This document shows, in pieces, positions 48,452 to 60,882 of a stretch of DNA of 64,000 nt; position 1 is the stretch's first letter, and each line of letters starts with the position of its first letter. The notes beneath the pieces were generated by a model. The model saw only the letters and a list, made by a program, of their open reading frames with translations, was not told the origin of the DNA and did not search any database. This DNA is from Tamarix chinensis. Taxonomy: Eukaryota; Streptophyta; Magnoliopsida; Caryophyllales; Tamaricaceae. The position numbers and the translations under genes are program-made. The DNA is taken from assembly GCA_030549775.1 (NCBI GenBank), contig CM060181.1, forward strand, positions 33,450,563 to 33,514,562, read 5' to 3'.

Positions 48452-50652
48452 CATCACCCTTAACATACTATAACTAAGAGTTGTAACCATACAAACTGTC
48501 CTCTGCTCCCTGAATACGAAGCTGGATCATCATAGTGACCACATAAGTGTAGTATTAGTATGGTGAAGTACAGGTAAAACATGGAAGGCTCATGCAGCAC
48601 ATTGAAGCCACATAATAGATTGTTGATATTATCATAATACAACTTAACTACAACATAACATGCTTGCATGGAAGTCATGGAAGTACAAAAATACAATAAT
48701 ATATATGATGCATAAAATGTAAACCATATTAGAATTTCATTTTTAGTGAACACACAATTTCTAGCTAGTAAGATAGTTCGTTTAATCATACCCAATTCCC
48801 CGCCATGTAAAAAAAGTCATAGCGGCAAAAGATAATCACATAGGGATACCACACCCAAAACATAAAGTTAAGATACATCGAAGGGGCTTTCTTCTAAGAT
48901 ACCACACCCACCACACATTAAGTGCACCTGCTAAAAAAGTTTGGATACTACACCCACCACACGTGGTCGAAGTATACCAACAGGGCTTGTACTGGGATAG
49001 ATAACTCACCACACCTTGAATGTCTCCTCTGTGAGGGTTAAAAAGATTGGGATACTAACCTACCTAAGAAATGGACAATATAAAGTGCCAAGGGGCTTGT
49101 ACAAGGATACCTCACCCACTTGTACTAGAAACTAATGTCATGCCAGCTTACCACAATATAATCCTATACGTCAAAGATATGTGCATATCCCCCTACCAAT
49201 CGCAATCCAGTAGATAAGAAAATATGTATGAAGTCAAAGATATAAACTACGGGTGACCCACCCACTAACTCCCAATAGCTATCCCGAGAGCTGTAGAAAA
49301 AGGCTTGAACAAAATCTTGAACCATTAATTTATACACATGTGATATCACAAACCACAATAAGTCCACATATAACAAAATTGGGTGTTTCCATGTGATAAC
49401 ACCAACAACAATTAAAATCCCATATTTAACTAATTGGGTGTTTTGGAGTGATAACACCAAACACATCTTAAGGCATTACAATCACCAATTGGGTGTTTAA
49501 AGATGACACCCAACTCAACATAAGGCATAAAAGTCACCAATTGAGTGTCTAAGGATAACACAAAACTCACATACTAATTGGGTGGTTAAGGATAACACCA
49601 AACTCAACCAAAAGTATGTTTCAAATACCATCATATTGGTTCACATTAACTTAGGTCAATCATAGTTGAAATCATAATTAAAATGTTGGAAATACATGGA
49701 AGAATCAACACAAAAGGCCTAAGAGAAACAAAATAGATCATATGGACTAGTTAATTGCTTAAACTAGTCAACTTGTCAAGTTGTACTAGACTTGGAATAA
49801 AACAAAATTCAGAGCACTAGTTAATTGCTTGGCCTCACCAGTCGACTGTTCCTGAGTGCTAATCGACTTATTTGGTCCAACCGATCGATGGGTGTAAGTA
49901 GAGACGAACTATTTTGGCTAAAAGAATAATCAATGGGTTTGACTACCCCATTGAATGTTCATTCAACCAATTGACTGATTCGGTCCAACTGGTCTATGGG
50001 TCTACGTAGAGACAAAACCACCTTACCCTATAGGAACATCAGTAGAGAGGTTTGACAATCGATTGATTGTTCATTGAAACTAGGAAACTAGTGTACCAAA
50101 CTAATCAACTATTCTAGTGACCAATCAATACAAAACTCTAAACCATTTAACTACTCGCAAAACTAATCGACTCGTTAGAGGAACCGATCGACAGGTCTAG
50201 GTGAAACACAACCTTAACTTGCAAAACATACACTAAATTTCACCACACTTTACATATTAATCCTAGCAAGCTTCTCTGTAAAAACACACATAAAAATACA
50301 TGCATCACACATAGAATCATAGGGACACATGGTAATATACACACTTAACCAAATAATGCTCAACAATCAATTTCATGTTGAAAAACCAAGAAACTCACAA
50401 CACTCACTTCAAAAGGATTATACCACAGGTTCATGATATGGAATGCAGTTGCTTGTATAAAGAATAACACATGGAACCTCAATATACCACATAAAATTAT
50501 TTATATTAAAGATAAAAATGTCTTATCTTGATGCAATTCTTATAGCACAAAACTCCTACAGGATGACCTATCTAGTAGAACTTCAATTCCTAAGAGAATC
50601 CAAGTAAAAACCATTAAAAAAACTTCATTAAAACCAATAAAATTAGAAGGAG
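48452..50652. repeat. Middle part of solo LTR H with internal repeats
   Basis: Belongs to H between its two insertions. Repeated phrases include gataccacacccaccacac (48900-48960), caattgggtgttt followed by gataacacc with a period of roughly 60-70 bases (49378-49610), and ccgatcgatgggt / ctacgtagagac (49820-50190). No coding sequence is recognisable. Confidence 0.55.
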
Positions 50653-51150
50653 TGTAACACCCCAAAATTCACTATATTTTTTTTGGAAAACGGAAGCAAA
50701 TAAATTAAATTAGAACCAATAAATTTTGGGAATACTACCGCCACACTTAGTACCAAACTGGTTCACTCCTACCATTCCAGTACCAAGTGCTAAGGATAAA
50801 AAGATTATATATTAAACTTAAATCAATACTTAAACCAAAAGTTCATAAGAAGAATTAGAAGGATCATAACATAAAAATCAAAGTACGCGTAAAAGAATCA
50901 TAAACCAGAGTGCATTATCAAAATTTTAAAAAAAGAAATAAAGTTTACAACTGATAAAAGTTTCGTATAAAATAATCAATATAAAGTAATAAGTCATAAA
51001 AGGGGAAATCCAATACAAAAAGGAAATAAAATAATATGGAGAGACAATCCAGCCATGCCACTTTCAATATTCGAGCCAAGCACATGCTCAACACTCAGCC
51101 CCACTTGATGCCTCATGAATATCGAAGGCATCAAAAAATGCATCATCCAC
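50653..51150 (-). repeat. Partial 3' LTR of the Tekay element
   Basis: TGTAACACCCCAAAATTCAC at the start and continued similarity to 51674-52135 (ccgccacactta, ggatcataacata, ctcaacactcagccccac) show it is the R-U5 end of the LTR. It stops near catcatccacc. Confidence 0.85.
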
Positions 51151-51446
51151 CAGGCGTCTACTATGCCCCTGAGGAAGAATGCTGCAATGCTAAGCTAATG
51201 GGTCGGCGGACAATCTACCGCTTCAAAGGTGCGATCCATGTCTCAGATCCACTCTTCAAGGACTGTTGGATACTCCTCGCCAGAGTACATCGGAGGATGG
51301 TATCTAGTAACCCTCCAGAGCCAATCTTCATAGGCACCCTTAGAGTGGTGGGGGTAAGAGGTCGTCACCAAGGGATGGCGCAGAACGAATTCCATAAAGG
51401 CCTCGAAGGCCTCCTCCAAGCGTCCAACTCGGCCATCCAATGCCAT
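51145..51446 (-). pseudogene. gag N-terminal fragment of the Tekay element
   Basis: The ATG at 51446 opens MALDGRVGRLEEAFEAFMEF, then TRYHPPMYSGEEYPTVLEEW, a stop, DMDRTFEAVDCPPTH, another stop and LSIAAFFLRGIVDAWW. This resembles the beginning of Tekay gag (coiled leader, then FxG...LExWxxxxERxFExxxCP, AAFxLxGxAxxWW). It is cut off at the deletion. The plus-strand open frame over the same bases is its shadow. Confidence 0.75.
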
Positions 51447-51658
51447 TGGAAGCTATAATAGAAAAATAGTGTCAGGAACGAACCCACTAGTTCAGAGCAT
51501 TCACATCATACATTTTTCCTTTTTGGAAAAATAGTGACCAAGGTCTAAAATTTTCAAAATAGAAGGGTTTCATTAAAGCAAAAAACACTTTAAAATCTGA
51601 TGAAAACTTTGTAAATCAAATTTATTTTTAAAAACAGGCGTGGTCAATAGGACAAACT

Positions 51659-51671
51659 ACTCTGATACCCA
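51659..51671 (-). promoter_or_regulatory. Primer-binding site of the Tekay element, tRNA-iMet type
   Basis: On the - strand it reads tgggtatcagagt, one or two changes from TGGTATCAGAGC, directly after the LTR end GGGGTGTTACA. It shows that TGTAACACC is the 3' end of the LTR. Confidence 0.75.
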
Positions 51672-51673
51672 CT

Positions 51674-54187
51674 TGTAACACCCCAAAATTTACTTTTTTA
51701 AAAAAAAATGGAAGCTATAAATTTAGTACCTGTGAATTTTGAAGATGCTACCACCACACTTAGTATAAGATTGGTTCACTCCTACCGTTCTAGTACCATG
51801 TGCTAAGGCTAAAAAGGATATTTGTTAAACTTAAATCAAGAGTTCATAAAAGAACGAGAAGGATCATAACATAGAAATCAAAGTACGCATAAAGAGTTTA
51901 CATAACCCAAAGTACGAAATCAAAATTCCTTGAATGGAATAATGTCTACAACGATGAAGTTTAATTCTGAAAAATCCAATATAGGAAAGAAATAATATAA
52001 GAAATAAAATAACATGGAGAGAGAATTCAGCCATGCCACTCCCTATCTTTGAGTCAAACACATACTCAACACTCAGCCCCACCTGATGCCTTATAAATAT
52101 CGAAGGCATCAAAATAATGCATCACCCACCTGCACAAAGTCAGAAGGGCCCTCTGCTCGTGAGAATGAACAACACCCATAAAAAGGGTGATCAGTATGCT
52201 ACGTACTGAGCAAGGTAACCATGCACTAAGGCCAACACATAAAAGCACATACTTCCAACAAGATAATAAAATAGTATACGATGATTTTGAATAAATAAAT
52301 GGATAAAGGCCATTTATAGTCGGGATTAATTAATTAATTAATCTCTTATCGATACTTATTTCACACCATACTCTTTATCAAATTTATGTGAATACGGGAA
52401 TCCCACTATTATAGCCGGTGGACTGGAAACATACAGGGTACGATGTACCTGACAACTATTATTTGTCGGTGGATCGGTCTCACACAAGGCTTAAAGCTCC
52501 TAACCACCATTATTCACCGATGAACCGGTCTGGCATTGACTATCATGGTGTTTCACTCTAAGTACTTAGTGTTTTTCCCATGTCTTAGCACAATTATGTT
52601 TGGTTTGTTGAGTACGGAATCCCCCACTATTATAGTCGGTGGACTGGAAACACATAGGACACAATGCATCTGACCACTATTATTTGTCGATGGACCAGCC
52701 ACATATAAGGTAAGACGCCCTAACCACTATTTTTCGCCGATGGATCGAGTTGGGCCCAGCTCAACAATCTTCTACTTTAAATGATTAATGTTTTATAGTA
52801 TCTTATTCAAAAGCTTCACCCTAGACATGCATGACTCACTCTCTCTACACCTATCCTCCAACGAACCCGTCCCATATCATGAGACTCTTGCACCTCTTAA
52901 CTTGCCCCAACAACCTTTCCTCCATACCCTAACTCACACTAGAAGTCCAACTCCGATGTATATGGGACAAGGCCACTACCTTACACTTCCAAGTCTACTC
53001 GCCACCTCCCTCTAGGTTTTTCCCTAGAAACCTTAGTTTAGGCCTATGTGGCCCATCCTACACCTCACACAACCCAAATCATTTTAACACTCCCCACATC
53101 ACAACCTTTAGATTTTACCCTCATTTATTTCTCCTTTTTACCACCTTCTTACATTAGCTTTTTCCCCTAAACCCTAGCTCAGTCTCCTATGTACCCTTAT
53201 ACTATCCTACGTACTATTTTTCACCCAAAGCCTCCAAACACCTAAACAACTCTTCCATTACATTCCTTACAAAGTCAACTTTTTATACGTAAACTTTACT
53301 CCCATGTAACCTTCCCATGCAAACCTTCGAACTTTCTCATGCAAACCCTAGATTCTTCCATGTAAAATCCTAGATTCTTCCACTCTTTTATTTTATTTAA
53401 AATCCCCTTTTTATTCATCCACTCATTGATCATTAAAATATTTTGGTCAACTCACATTCTTAGGTCAACTTATTCCCCTTTTGGTCAACCTACTTCTCCA
53501 TTTTCCTTTTTCATCCTTTCCACCACACAAAACCACATTAAAAATCCTCACATGCATGTCTTAAAATGTCACAACACATTACATCACATTCAATAACATT
53601 TCACCACATATACATATCAACATATACAATAAGAAGGCATATAAGAATTCCTTAACTCCAAGCCATACTACACTTGAAATAATTATAACGATAAGCATAA
53701 GATACATAACACATCATGATACATGGCATACAAGGCACATAACACACATAAGGCCTTAGTTACACCCTTATCTAATAGGATACCAGTCTTGGAGCATGAT
53801 CCTACGCCTCCTTAGGGTTTTTGCTGGTCTCACCTATAAAAGGAAAAAACTAAAGATTAGATTTCCTCCTACCAAAAATACTAGTATTTCCTAATTTATT
53901 CTAATATTAGGGTTTTAGATAAAAATAATAATAATAATAATAAAATTAACTAATTACTAATTTTGCTAAAGATAAAAGTAATAATAGTAATGTTGTGAAA
54001 GATGATAATAAAAGGTTTGAAGGTTTTACCCTAATAATAATAATGATACTAAAAATAATACTAATAATAATAATAATAATAATGAAAATGACATAATTCA
54101 AAATAAATGTGAAATAAGGGCTTTGACCCTTCACCAAAATAGTAGTAGTAGTAGTAGTAGTAGTACGAAATAATAATAATCATAATG

Positions 54188-54223
<36 letters not shown>

Positions 54224-55904
54224 TCAAAATAAAAACATAATAGGGCTTTGGCCCTCAATAGAAATAATAATAATAAAATTAGTAATAATAATAATAATAC
54301 ATAATAATAATAATAATAATATATTCAAAATAATGGAAATAAAATAAACAAAGCTTGTATAAATAGGGTAAAAGGGTTTAGAGGATTTAGGGTACCACCT
54401 TGGGTTGGTAGTGCACGGCGGCGGTGGTGATGGTGCACAACAGTGGCCCAAAAAAGAGAAGAAAAGAGAGAAATTTGAGTGCTAGGAAAAGAAGAAGGAG
54501 AAAGAGGGTGAGAGTTGGGGTATTTATTGTTTCCTAAATAGAGAGGAGTGGAATAAGGGTGGCGGCACATGGCCACGGTGGTGGTGGCTGAAAGTGGAGG
54601 AAAGAGAAAAAGAGAGGAGGAGAGGGAGGAAGAGGAAAAGAAGGGTAGGGAGAGATAGAGGGAAGTCTGCAAATGTTTTTGGGAGGTGAAAGGAGCACTG
54701 GTTGTGGTAAAAGTTGTGGTGGATGGTGGTGCAAAGGGTGGCACGAAGGGTGGAGAATGTGGAAGGAAGGGTTGATCGATGAGGCTACTTTGTATGGCCG
54801 GGGAGGCTCGTGCATGGAAAATTGAGGGAGAGGGTGGTGTAGTTAGTTAAAGGGTGGTGCAGGGAGTTCTTAGATGGGCAGCGTGGGCTGCTGAGCTGGT
54901 CGACGGTAGCGGGAATGGCGTCTGATCAAGCGGTGGTGCAAATGGGGTGATTTTTCTGGGTTGGAATCAAAACCTCAGATAGGGCTAGTTATTGGGGTAT
55001 TTATAGAGCTAAAGGAGGGCTAAGGTCAGAGGGGTGATGGGAGAATAAGGCAGGTAGGTTAGTTGCACAGGCCAGCAATGGTAGGTCGGTGAAATTCAAA
55101 CATGGCTGAGGTAGTTGCACAAGAAAAAGAGGAGCATGTGCGAGAAGAGAGGAAAGTAGGTTGGGTCAAACAACAAGTGAGTCAACAGGGGAGTGAGAGG
55201 AGAGATTGGCTGGATCAACGGCGTAGTAGCAATGGGTGATTCTTGTAGGCATAAGGGATGAGTTGCAAGTCGACGGGGGAAGGAAGAAGGAAGAAGGAGG
55301 GAAAGGGGCGTGGACCAAGCAACTGGGGAAAAGAAAGAAAATAAAAAGAAGAGGAAGAACTGGATCGGCGACGAATGATAAAAGCGGATGCTAAAACGCA
55401 ACATTTTGAGGCAGGCCTCGTTGAAGGAGAAAAAGGTAGGGAAATTGGGCCGCCGAAGAAGAAGGAAGGGAAAGGGGAATGGGCCACTTGGCTGGCCTAG
55501 GTTGGGGAAAAGGAGGAAGAAAAAGGAAACAAGAAGAAGAAAAAAGGAAGAAAAAGAAAAGAAAAGAAAGAAAAGGGAAAGGGAAAAATAGAAAAAGAAA
55601 AATATGTGGGTTGGGATAATTAAAATAACTTAGATATTTGGGATATTTAATAATAGTAATATTTAAATACAATAATATTTAATTCCCTTTTTAGGCTAAT
55701 TTAGGATTTTTGAAAGATTTTTCCTAAATTCCATTTTAATTAGCAAAACACCCTATTTTTTGTAATTAAAATATTTATAAATTTCTTCTTGATTTGCCCT
55801 AATTAATTCCCTTTTAATTTAATAAAAATAATATATTTAATTAATTTTTCTAATAAATTCTTATTTAACTAAAATTATTAAAATTAGAGTTTTGGGGCAT
55901 TTCA
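51674..55904 (-). repeat. 5' LTR of the Tekay element
   Basis: 4231 bp with TG...CA ends on either strand (TGTAACACC ... GGGGCATTTCA on plus). It has the same order of parts as solo LTR 2: a CCGGTGG-type block (52395-52760), AAT and AGT microsatellites (54055-54320), a TATA-like box near 54998-55005 and a purine tract (55503-55588). CpG sites of the U3 are more eroded than in solo LTRs 1 and 2, suggesting greater age. Confidence 0.85.
54055..54320. repeat. AAT and AGT microsatellites in the Tekay LTR
   Basis: Several (AAT)n runs (54060-54083, 54184-54220, 54300-54320) surround an (AGT)n run at about 54141-54165. They match the position of the AAT runs in the other Tekay LTRs. Confidence 0.85.
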
Positions 55905-55909
55905 AGGAG

Positions 55910-56882
55910 AGAAACATGTAACACTGCCTTTAGATTCAAAATAGGGTGTTAAAAGAGAAGTTGAATTCTCCAACTTTTCTCAACCTTAATTCTTCCTTGC
56001 TTAAGGAAATCAAGAGAGAACTAAAACCATGATTGGGAGAAGAGAAAGGAACACAATGCTTGCATAATTAAAAGTAAAAAACCAAAGAGGATCTCTATAC
56101 TTTTTTTCTCCACAAAAGGAAAAAGAGATAAAAAATGGAAATATGTTCAACACGTAGTGATATTTTCACATGAAGAAGGAAGAAAAGAGCAAGAACACAA
56201 GTGTGGAATGACAATAGATTGAAAAAAAATGAGAGGTACAAGTGTAGCTAATAGACATCCCCATGGAAAAGGAGGGATGAGATAGGTGAGGTTGAGTGTA
56301 GGCAAGATAGGAAGTGAAGGATGACTTGATAGGGAGGTGAGGGGTTGAGTGTAATCAAAGATGGGTGTGCAAGTGGGTTGGCAAGTTAGGGGAGAGTCCC
56401 CGAAGTCAATAAACACTGCCCCATCTACCAGAAGAAAGAAGGAAAGGTGGGGGGAAAGGAGAATAAAGGTTTGCCTCTAAAAGTGGCTTTTTGGTAAACT
56501 TTTGCCAATTAAAACTATGTAATGGTTCAATTAATATGAAAATAAAACTAGAACACTAAAAAATGCTTATTCGCATAATTGAATTCAAATAAGAATTTTT
56601 CGTAGTCATTGGAGAGAAATTCATATCAAAATTAGAAATTGATCTAAAATCGCAAGTAAATTAGTCGATTGGTTTGCCCAAACCAATCTACTAATATGTA
56701 GAGAACAAAAATATAAATTTACCTAGCCCGCCAATTGATTGGTTATGCAAACCAGTCAACTGATACAATTGAAATTCTCATTTTTATTAGAATTTTAAGC
56801 CCATTTCAAAACTAAAACTCATTTATTTTATGTTAACATAATTTTAAATGCAATTTGATGGATTTTGTGATGGGGTATTATA
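55910..56882. repeat. Right part of solo LTR H
   Basis: Continues H after the Tekay insertion. It contains phrases related to the 49.8-50.2 kb part (agtcgattggtttgcc; ccaattgattggttatgc) and the terminal GGGGTATTATA. I see no gene here. Confidence 0.55.
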
Positions 56883-58213
56883 TAAGGTCTTCATTACTTG
56901 TTTTATTAGAAGATAATTTGCTAGGTTTTGAAATATTAAAAGAATAGTATCCTTATTAGAAGATAATTTGCTAGGTTTTGAAATATTAAAAGAATTGTAT
57001 CCTATAGATGAAGACTTTAATTATGAATATAGAGCATGTAAAGAAAATGGATATCATGGAAATTATTCATTACAAGATGGATTTTTATTTAATCTTTGAG
57101 TCCTAAGATAAAGTATAAGAGATTTAATTGTTAAAGAGGTTCATGGAAGAGCTATAGCAGAACATTATGGTACTCAAAAGATATTAAAAATATTACAAGA
57201 GAATTTATATTTTCCACGCATAATTAAAGGTTTACAACTTATAGTAAATTGATATATTACTTGTAAAATTAATAGAAGATTTTTTCACAAAGGTTTATAT
57301 ATACTATTACCTATTCCTGGTCGACAAAGAAAAGGAGTTAGAATGGAACTTATCTTAGGATTTCTAGAACAAAATGAGTCAAATATTCTACAATGGTTGT
57401 GGTAGATAGATTTTCTAAAATGGCTTATTTTATTCCATACCATAAAACTAATGATGCTATAAATGATATTTATTTTTATTTCAACAAAATTGTGAAAATA
57501 CATGACATAACTAAAAGTATTGTTTTGGATAGAGATATCAAGTTTCTTAGTTACTTAAGGAAGAAATTATAGCACATGATAGGAACTAAATTGTTAATCA
57601 GTACTTCACATCATCAATAAACTAATGGACCAACAGAAGTTATAAATTGTACTTTTGGCACTTTGTTAAGAGGATTGGTGAGTAAAAGTACTAAAGATTG
57701 GGATATTAAGTTCTCTCATACAGAGTTTGTTTATAATCGAAGTCCTTCATGTACTACTCGCTCAATTCCATTCAAGATAGTGTGTGGGGTCAATCCGCTC
57801 ATGCCACTTGACATGGTACCCTTGACAAAAGGTGGGTTTAAAAAACATGAAGCCAAGGAATGAGTTGAATTATTTCAAAAGCTTAATCAAAAAAATCAAG
57901 GAAAAACATTAGACAAGCCAACAAAAGGTATCAAAAGCAAGCTAACAAATACCGCACTCCACGGGTATTTTCTCTAGATAATTTATTTTGGTTATATTTG
58001 CAAATGAAAAAGATTTCCTAATATAATAAATCATGAACTAATTCCAAGAGAAGATTGGCCATTTAAAATCCTTAAAAAAATAAGAGAAAGTGCTTATGAA
58101 CTTTAACTTTATGAATCATATGGTGGTATTCCAAGAACATTTTAAATTAGTTATTTGTCTCCTTATTATAATGATGTCACTTTGAGGACAAATTCTTCTC
58201 AAGTTAGGGAGAA
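56883..58213 (+). pseudogene. Integrase region of element F/E
   Basis: It resumes after H. A 50-bp tandem duplication lies at 56905-57004. Readable parts are HYGTQKILKILQENLYFPR (zinc region), [28 protein letters not shown] and PTEVINC, so the three catalytic acidic residues are present although frames change. The open part at 57663-57863 is LLRGLVSKSTKDWDIKFSHT followed by EFVYNRSPS and VCGVNPLMPLDMVP. The C-terminal domain ends near 58190. Confidence 0.8.
56905..57004 (+). repeat. 50-bp direct tandem duplication
   Basis: attagaagataatttgctag and the following 30 bases occur twice in succession (56905-56954 and 56955-57004) with about one difference. Element A has this region once, so the duplication is private to this copy. 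Confidence 0.9.
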
Positions 58214-58706
58214 TGATGCAGGAGCATGTATAGATTCTCATGATGCATCTAAAAATTCTCATGATAATGAGGATTTGGCATCCTTAATAATGGAGCTTAT
58301 TACAATATGTGTCTTTGATGATAATATAACTTTAACTAACTATAATAAGTATATTTCAAGTGATTATTGTAGGTATGTAACATTTTTGCAAGGAGAGGAT
58401 TCAAGATGTCAACACATTTAAGCTTTCTTCTTATGTTACATGTTTTTACAAGTCAAAAAAACTATTATGCATGGAAGTCAAACTTTCAAGGCAAAAAATA
58501 CCAAGTTATCATTCTTATGTAAATTAGTATTTTTATTAGTTGTTTCCATGTAACAATTAGTTACAATTTTTTGATAATTTTTCATTTGATTTATGTATTA
58601 TATAGGTTAGTAATATATTACTGTTAGAGGTCAGTATGCTAGTTAGCCATATGTGCATTGATGTGGCTATCTAAATGTGCTACTTAGAAAACTTGTCACT
58701 ATTTAT

Positions 58707-60882
58707 CAATACAATAAAAATCTTTTACAGCTAAAACACTTTTGCAATGACATTTTTGTAAAAATTTTCTTTTGGAAATGATAATTTTATGATGTTGCAA
58801 AATTTTATTGTGAAAATAATTAATTTATGTGGTGATTATTAGGAATTTTTTGTAACGACATTTGTTATTGCAATATATGTGATGGTTTAATTGCAATGAC
58901 ATTTATATGTTGCAACATACAAAATAATTTTTTAATGAATTTTTTGTTGAAAAATGTTGATTGAATTTATTGTTACAACTATACTTGTTGCAAATATTTA
59001 GGTTATTTTAACACAATAACAAGTTGTTGCAAAAAAAAAAAGAATTTATCAACAATTTTATTGCAATGTCTATACTTTATTGTTGCAAAAAATGACTTAT
59101 GACAACGATGATCAAGTATTGTTGTTAAACATTGTGGCTATAAATATTAATTTTTTCCCTCGTCATATCTAATTTGGACGAGGAGATGAAAATTAAGAAA
59201 AATATTTTCACAACGATAATTTTAATGTAAGTTATACATATAACTATTAGCAATGATATTTTTAATTGTTAAATACTTTATCAATTTATTGTAGTGACTA
59301 TATTGGTTGTAGTATACCTGTCACTTTCCACAACAACATCCTCTTGTTGCAAAACAATTAAAAAATGACAAAGAAAAAGTAATAAAAAAATTATAAACAA
59401 AATTAACATGGCTTCCCCCAACCCCATTTCTCTTTCATCTATTTCATCCTATCTTCTAAATCATTTTTTGCGTGATCTTATTCATCGTCTAGCATCTTCA
59501 TATTTTCTCTCCATCCTTGGCTCCTTCCTACTTGTTTTTATTGCCTTCTCTGATTCCTAATATTTCCACCATTGTGTTAGCATTATCTAACTATATCAAT
59601 TGGACACGCCAATTTATCTCGTCATCCATCAGCACAATCAAATTCCTATTTACCAAGCATAATCAATTTTTTTGTTAAATTTGATAATTTTTATCTTGAT
59701 ATATATATTAAGAATCCATTTTATATATTTTTTATGTATTGATTTAAACAGACCATGTGTATATGGAATGATTTATGGAAATCAGTTATAGGTTTCACAG
59801 ATCATTTATTACAATGGTGTTTAAATAGGTTGTTATGTTATTATAATTGTGTATTTTTGTAACGACAAAGATAGTTGTTGAAGTTTTAAGTGAAAAAATT
59901 TTCAAAGACTTTATCGTTGTAACTATATTTTTTGCAATGATAAAGTGTATTACCTCCAAATTGAGTGGACTGCTTTAAGGGTTGATATAGTTCTTTATAT
60001 CAGCATGGTAAATCAACATGATATTTTTAGGATGAGTGACCCTCCTGGAAAATTTTTAAAAGAATTTTAAAAAATTCTTGAAAAGATCATGCATCATGTT
60101 GATCTATAGAATTAGCCAATTAATTAAAATGCAATCCAAGCTCTTGTGGTCCTAGGTGGCTACCAAGTGGCCCCACATGGTTATTTTGACTTGAGGTCTT
60201 AGAAATTTGTGGATCTCAAGTGTTATAAGGCCGCCTCTATATGGTCGTATCAACTCAACGTAGTATATAATGTTTGTAGCTAAAGTATATTCGATTTTTA
60301 GTAACAACATAAAATGTTACAATGAATGTATTTTTACAACAAAAAATAATGTTGTTGTAATATGCTATTATTTTTTTCAACAACTTTTATTGTTGCAAAA
60401 TAACAAGCTTTAGCAACGACTTTAATTTTTTCCAAAAATGGATTGACGAAGTGGATTTATATTTTGCAATGATATAAGTCGTTGCAAATTATAGGTTTTT
60501 GCAATGACGTAATTTATTGCCAAAGCACAACTAATTTGTTCAATGACAAAAGTCGTTGCTAATTATAGGTTTTTGCAACAACATAAATTGTTTCTGAAGT
60601 AGAATCAATGTTTTACAATGATAAAAGTCATTGTAATGTATAAACACATGCAGTTAGGTGAAGTGATGTATTGCAACAACCTTTATTTGGTAATGAAAAA
60701 TTTTGTTGCATTTAATTACTTATTTGCAATGACCAATATTTTTGCTTTATTTTTTTTCTTGCAAGAACATAACACGCAACGACCTTATAACAAAAATTAT
60801 CATTGTGATATATATGTTTTGCAATGACTTTCTATCTTTAGCAACAAAAAGTATCGTTGCTATAATGGGTTTCTTTGTAGTA
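58707..60882. mobile_element. Non-autonomous CACTA-type DNA transposon
   Basis: The ends are CAATACAATAAAAATC on the left and, inverted from the right, TACTACAAAGAAACCC. Each is one change from the plant CACTA terminus CACTACAA.AAA in its first bases. TAT flanks both sides (58704-58706 and 60883-60885), the 3-bp duplication typical of CACTA. Inside, many subterminal repeats of the type TTGCAAYGAC and GTCGTTGCAA occur in both orientations (for example 60470-60560). At 2176 bp with no transposase motif, it would depend on enzyme supplied elsewhere. The comparison with element A's uninterrupted LTR confirms the insertion. Confidence 0.8.
59408..59560 (+). CDS. Short open frame inside the CACTA-type element
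   Basis: A 50-codon frame starts ATGGCTTCC in a favourable plant start context (aacATGGC) and ends TAA. The product begins MASPNPISLSSISSYLLNHF and has a hydrophobic second half (FLSILGSFLLVFIAF) that could be a membrane segment. Its base composition is less AT-rich than the surrounding repeats, so it could be the first exon of a captured host gene. It may equally be chance. I recognise no family. Confidence 0.2.
   Translation: MASPNPISLSSISSYLLNHFLRDLIHRLASSYFLSILGSFLLVFIAFSDS

Larger units (their letters stand above)
50653..55904 (-). mobile_element. Tekay/Del element reduced by internal deletion, with target duplication
   Basis: AGGAG flanks it on both sides (50648-50652 and 55905-55909). 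Read on the - strand: a full 5' LTR (55904-51674), a primer site, a gag start (51446 to about 51145), then directly the last ~500 bases of a 3' LTR (to 50653). The rest of gag, all of pol and the U3 of the 3' LTR are gone in one deletion with a break near 51140-51155. This arrangement proves the orientation of the solo LTRs 1 and 2. Confidence 0.85.
43981..56882 (-). repeat. Old solo LTR H, interrupted by two younger insertions
   Basis: Starts TATAACACCCCTAATTT (43981) and ends GGGGTATTATA (56882). It is flanked by GAAGG (43976-43980) and TAAGG (56883-56887), a 5-bp duplication with one mismatch. After removing the two inserts it is about 3.6 kb, similar to the Tekay LTRs here, and its first 130 bases share wording with them (ggaatgttactgccacat). 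The surrounding CRM frame is interrupted exactly here. It is the oldest insertion in this nest. No internal protein sequence is present. Confidence 0.65.

Noticed and set aside
51036..51458. 140-codon plus-strand open frame
   Set aside because: It crosses the deletion junction of the Tekay element and is antisense to a recognisable gag fragment.
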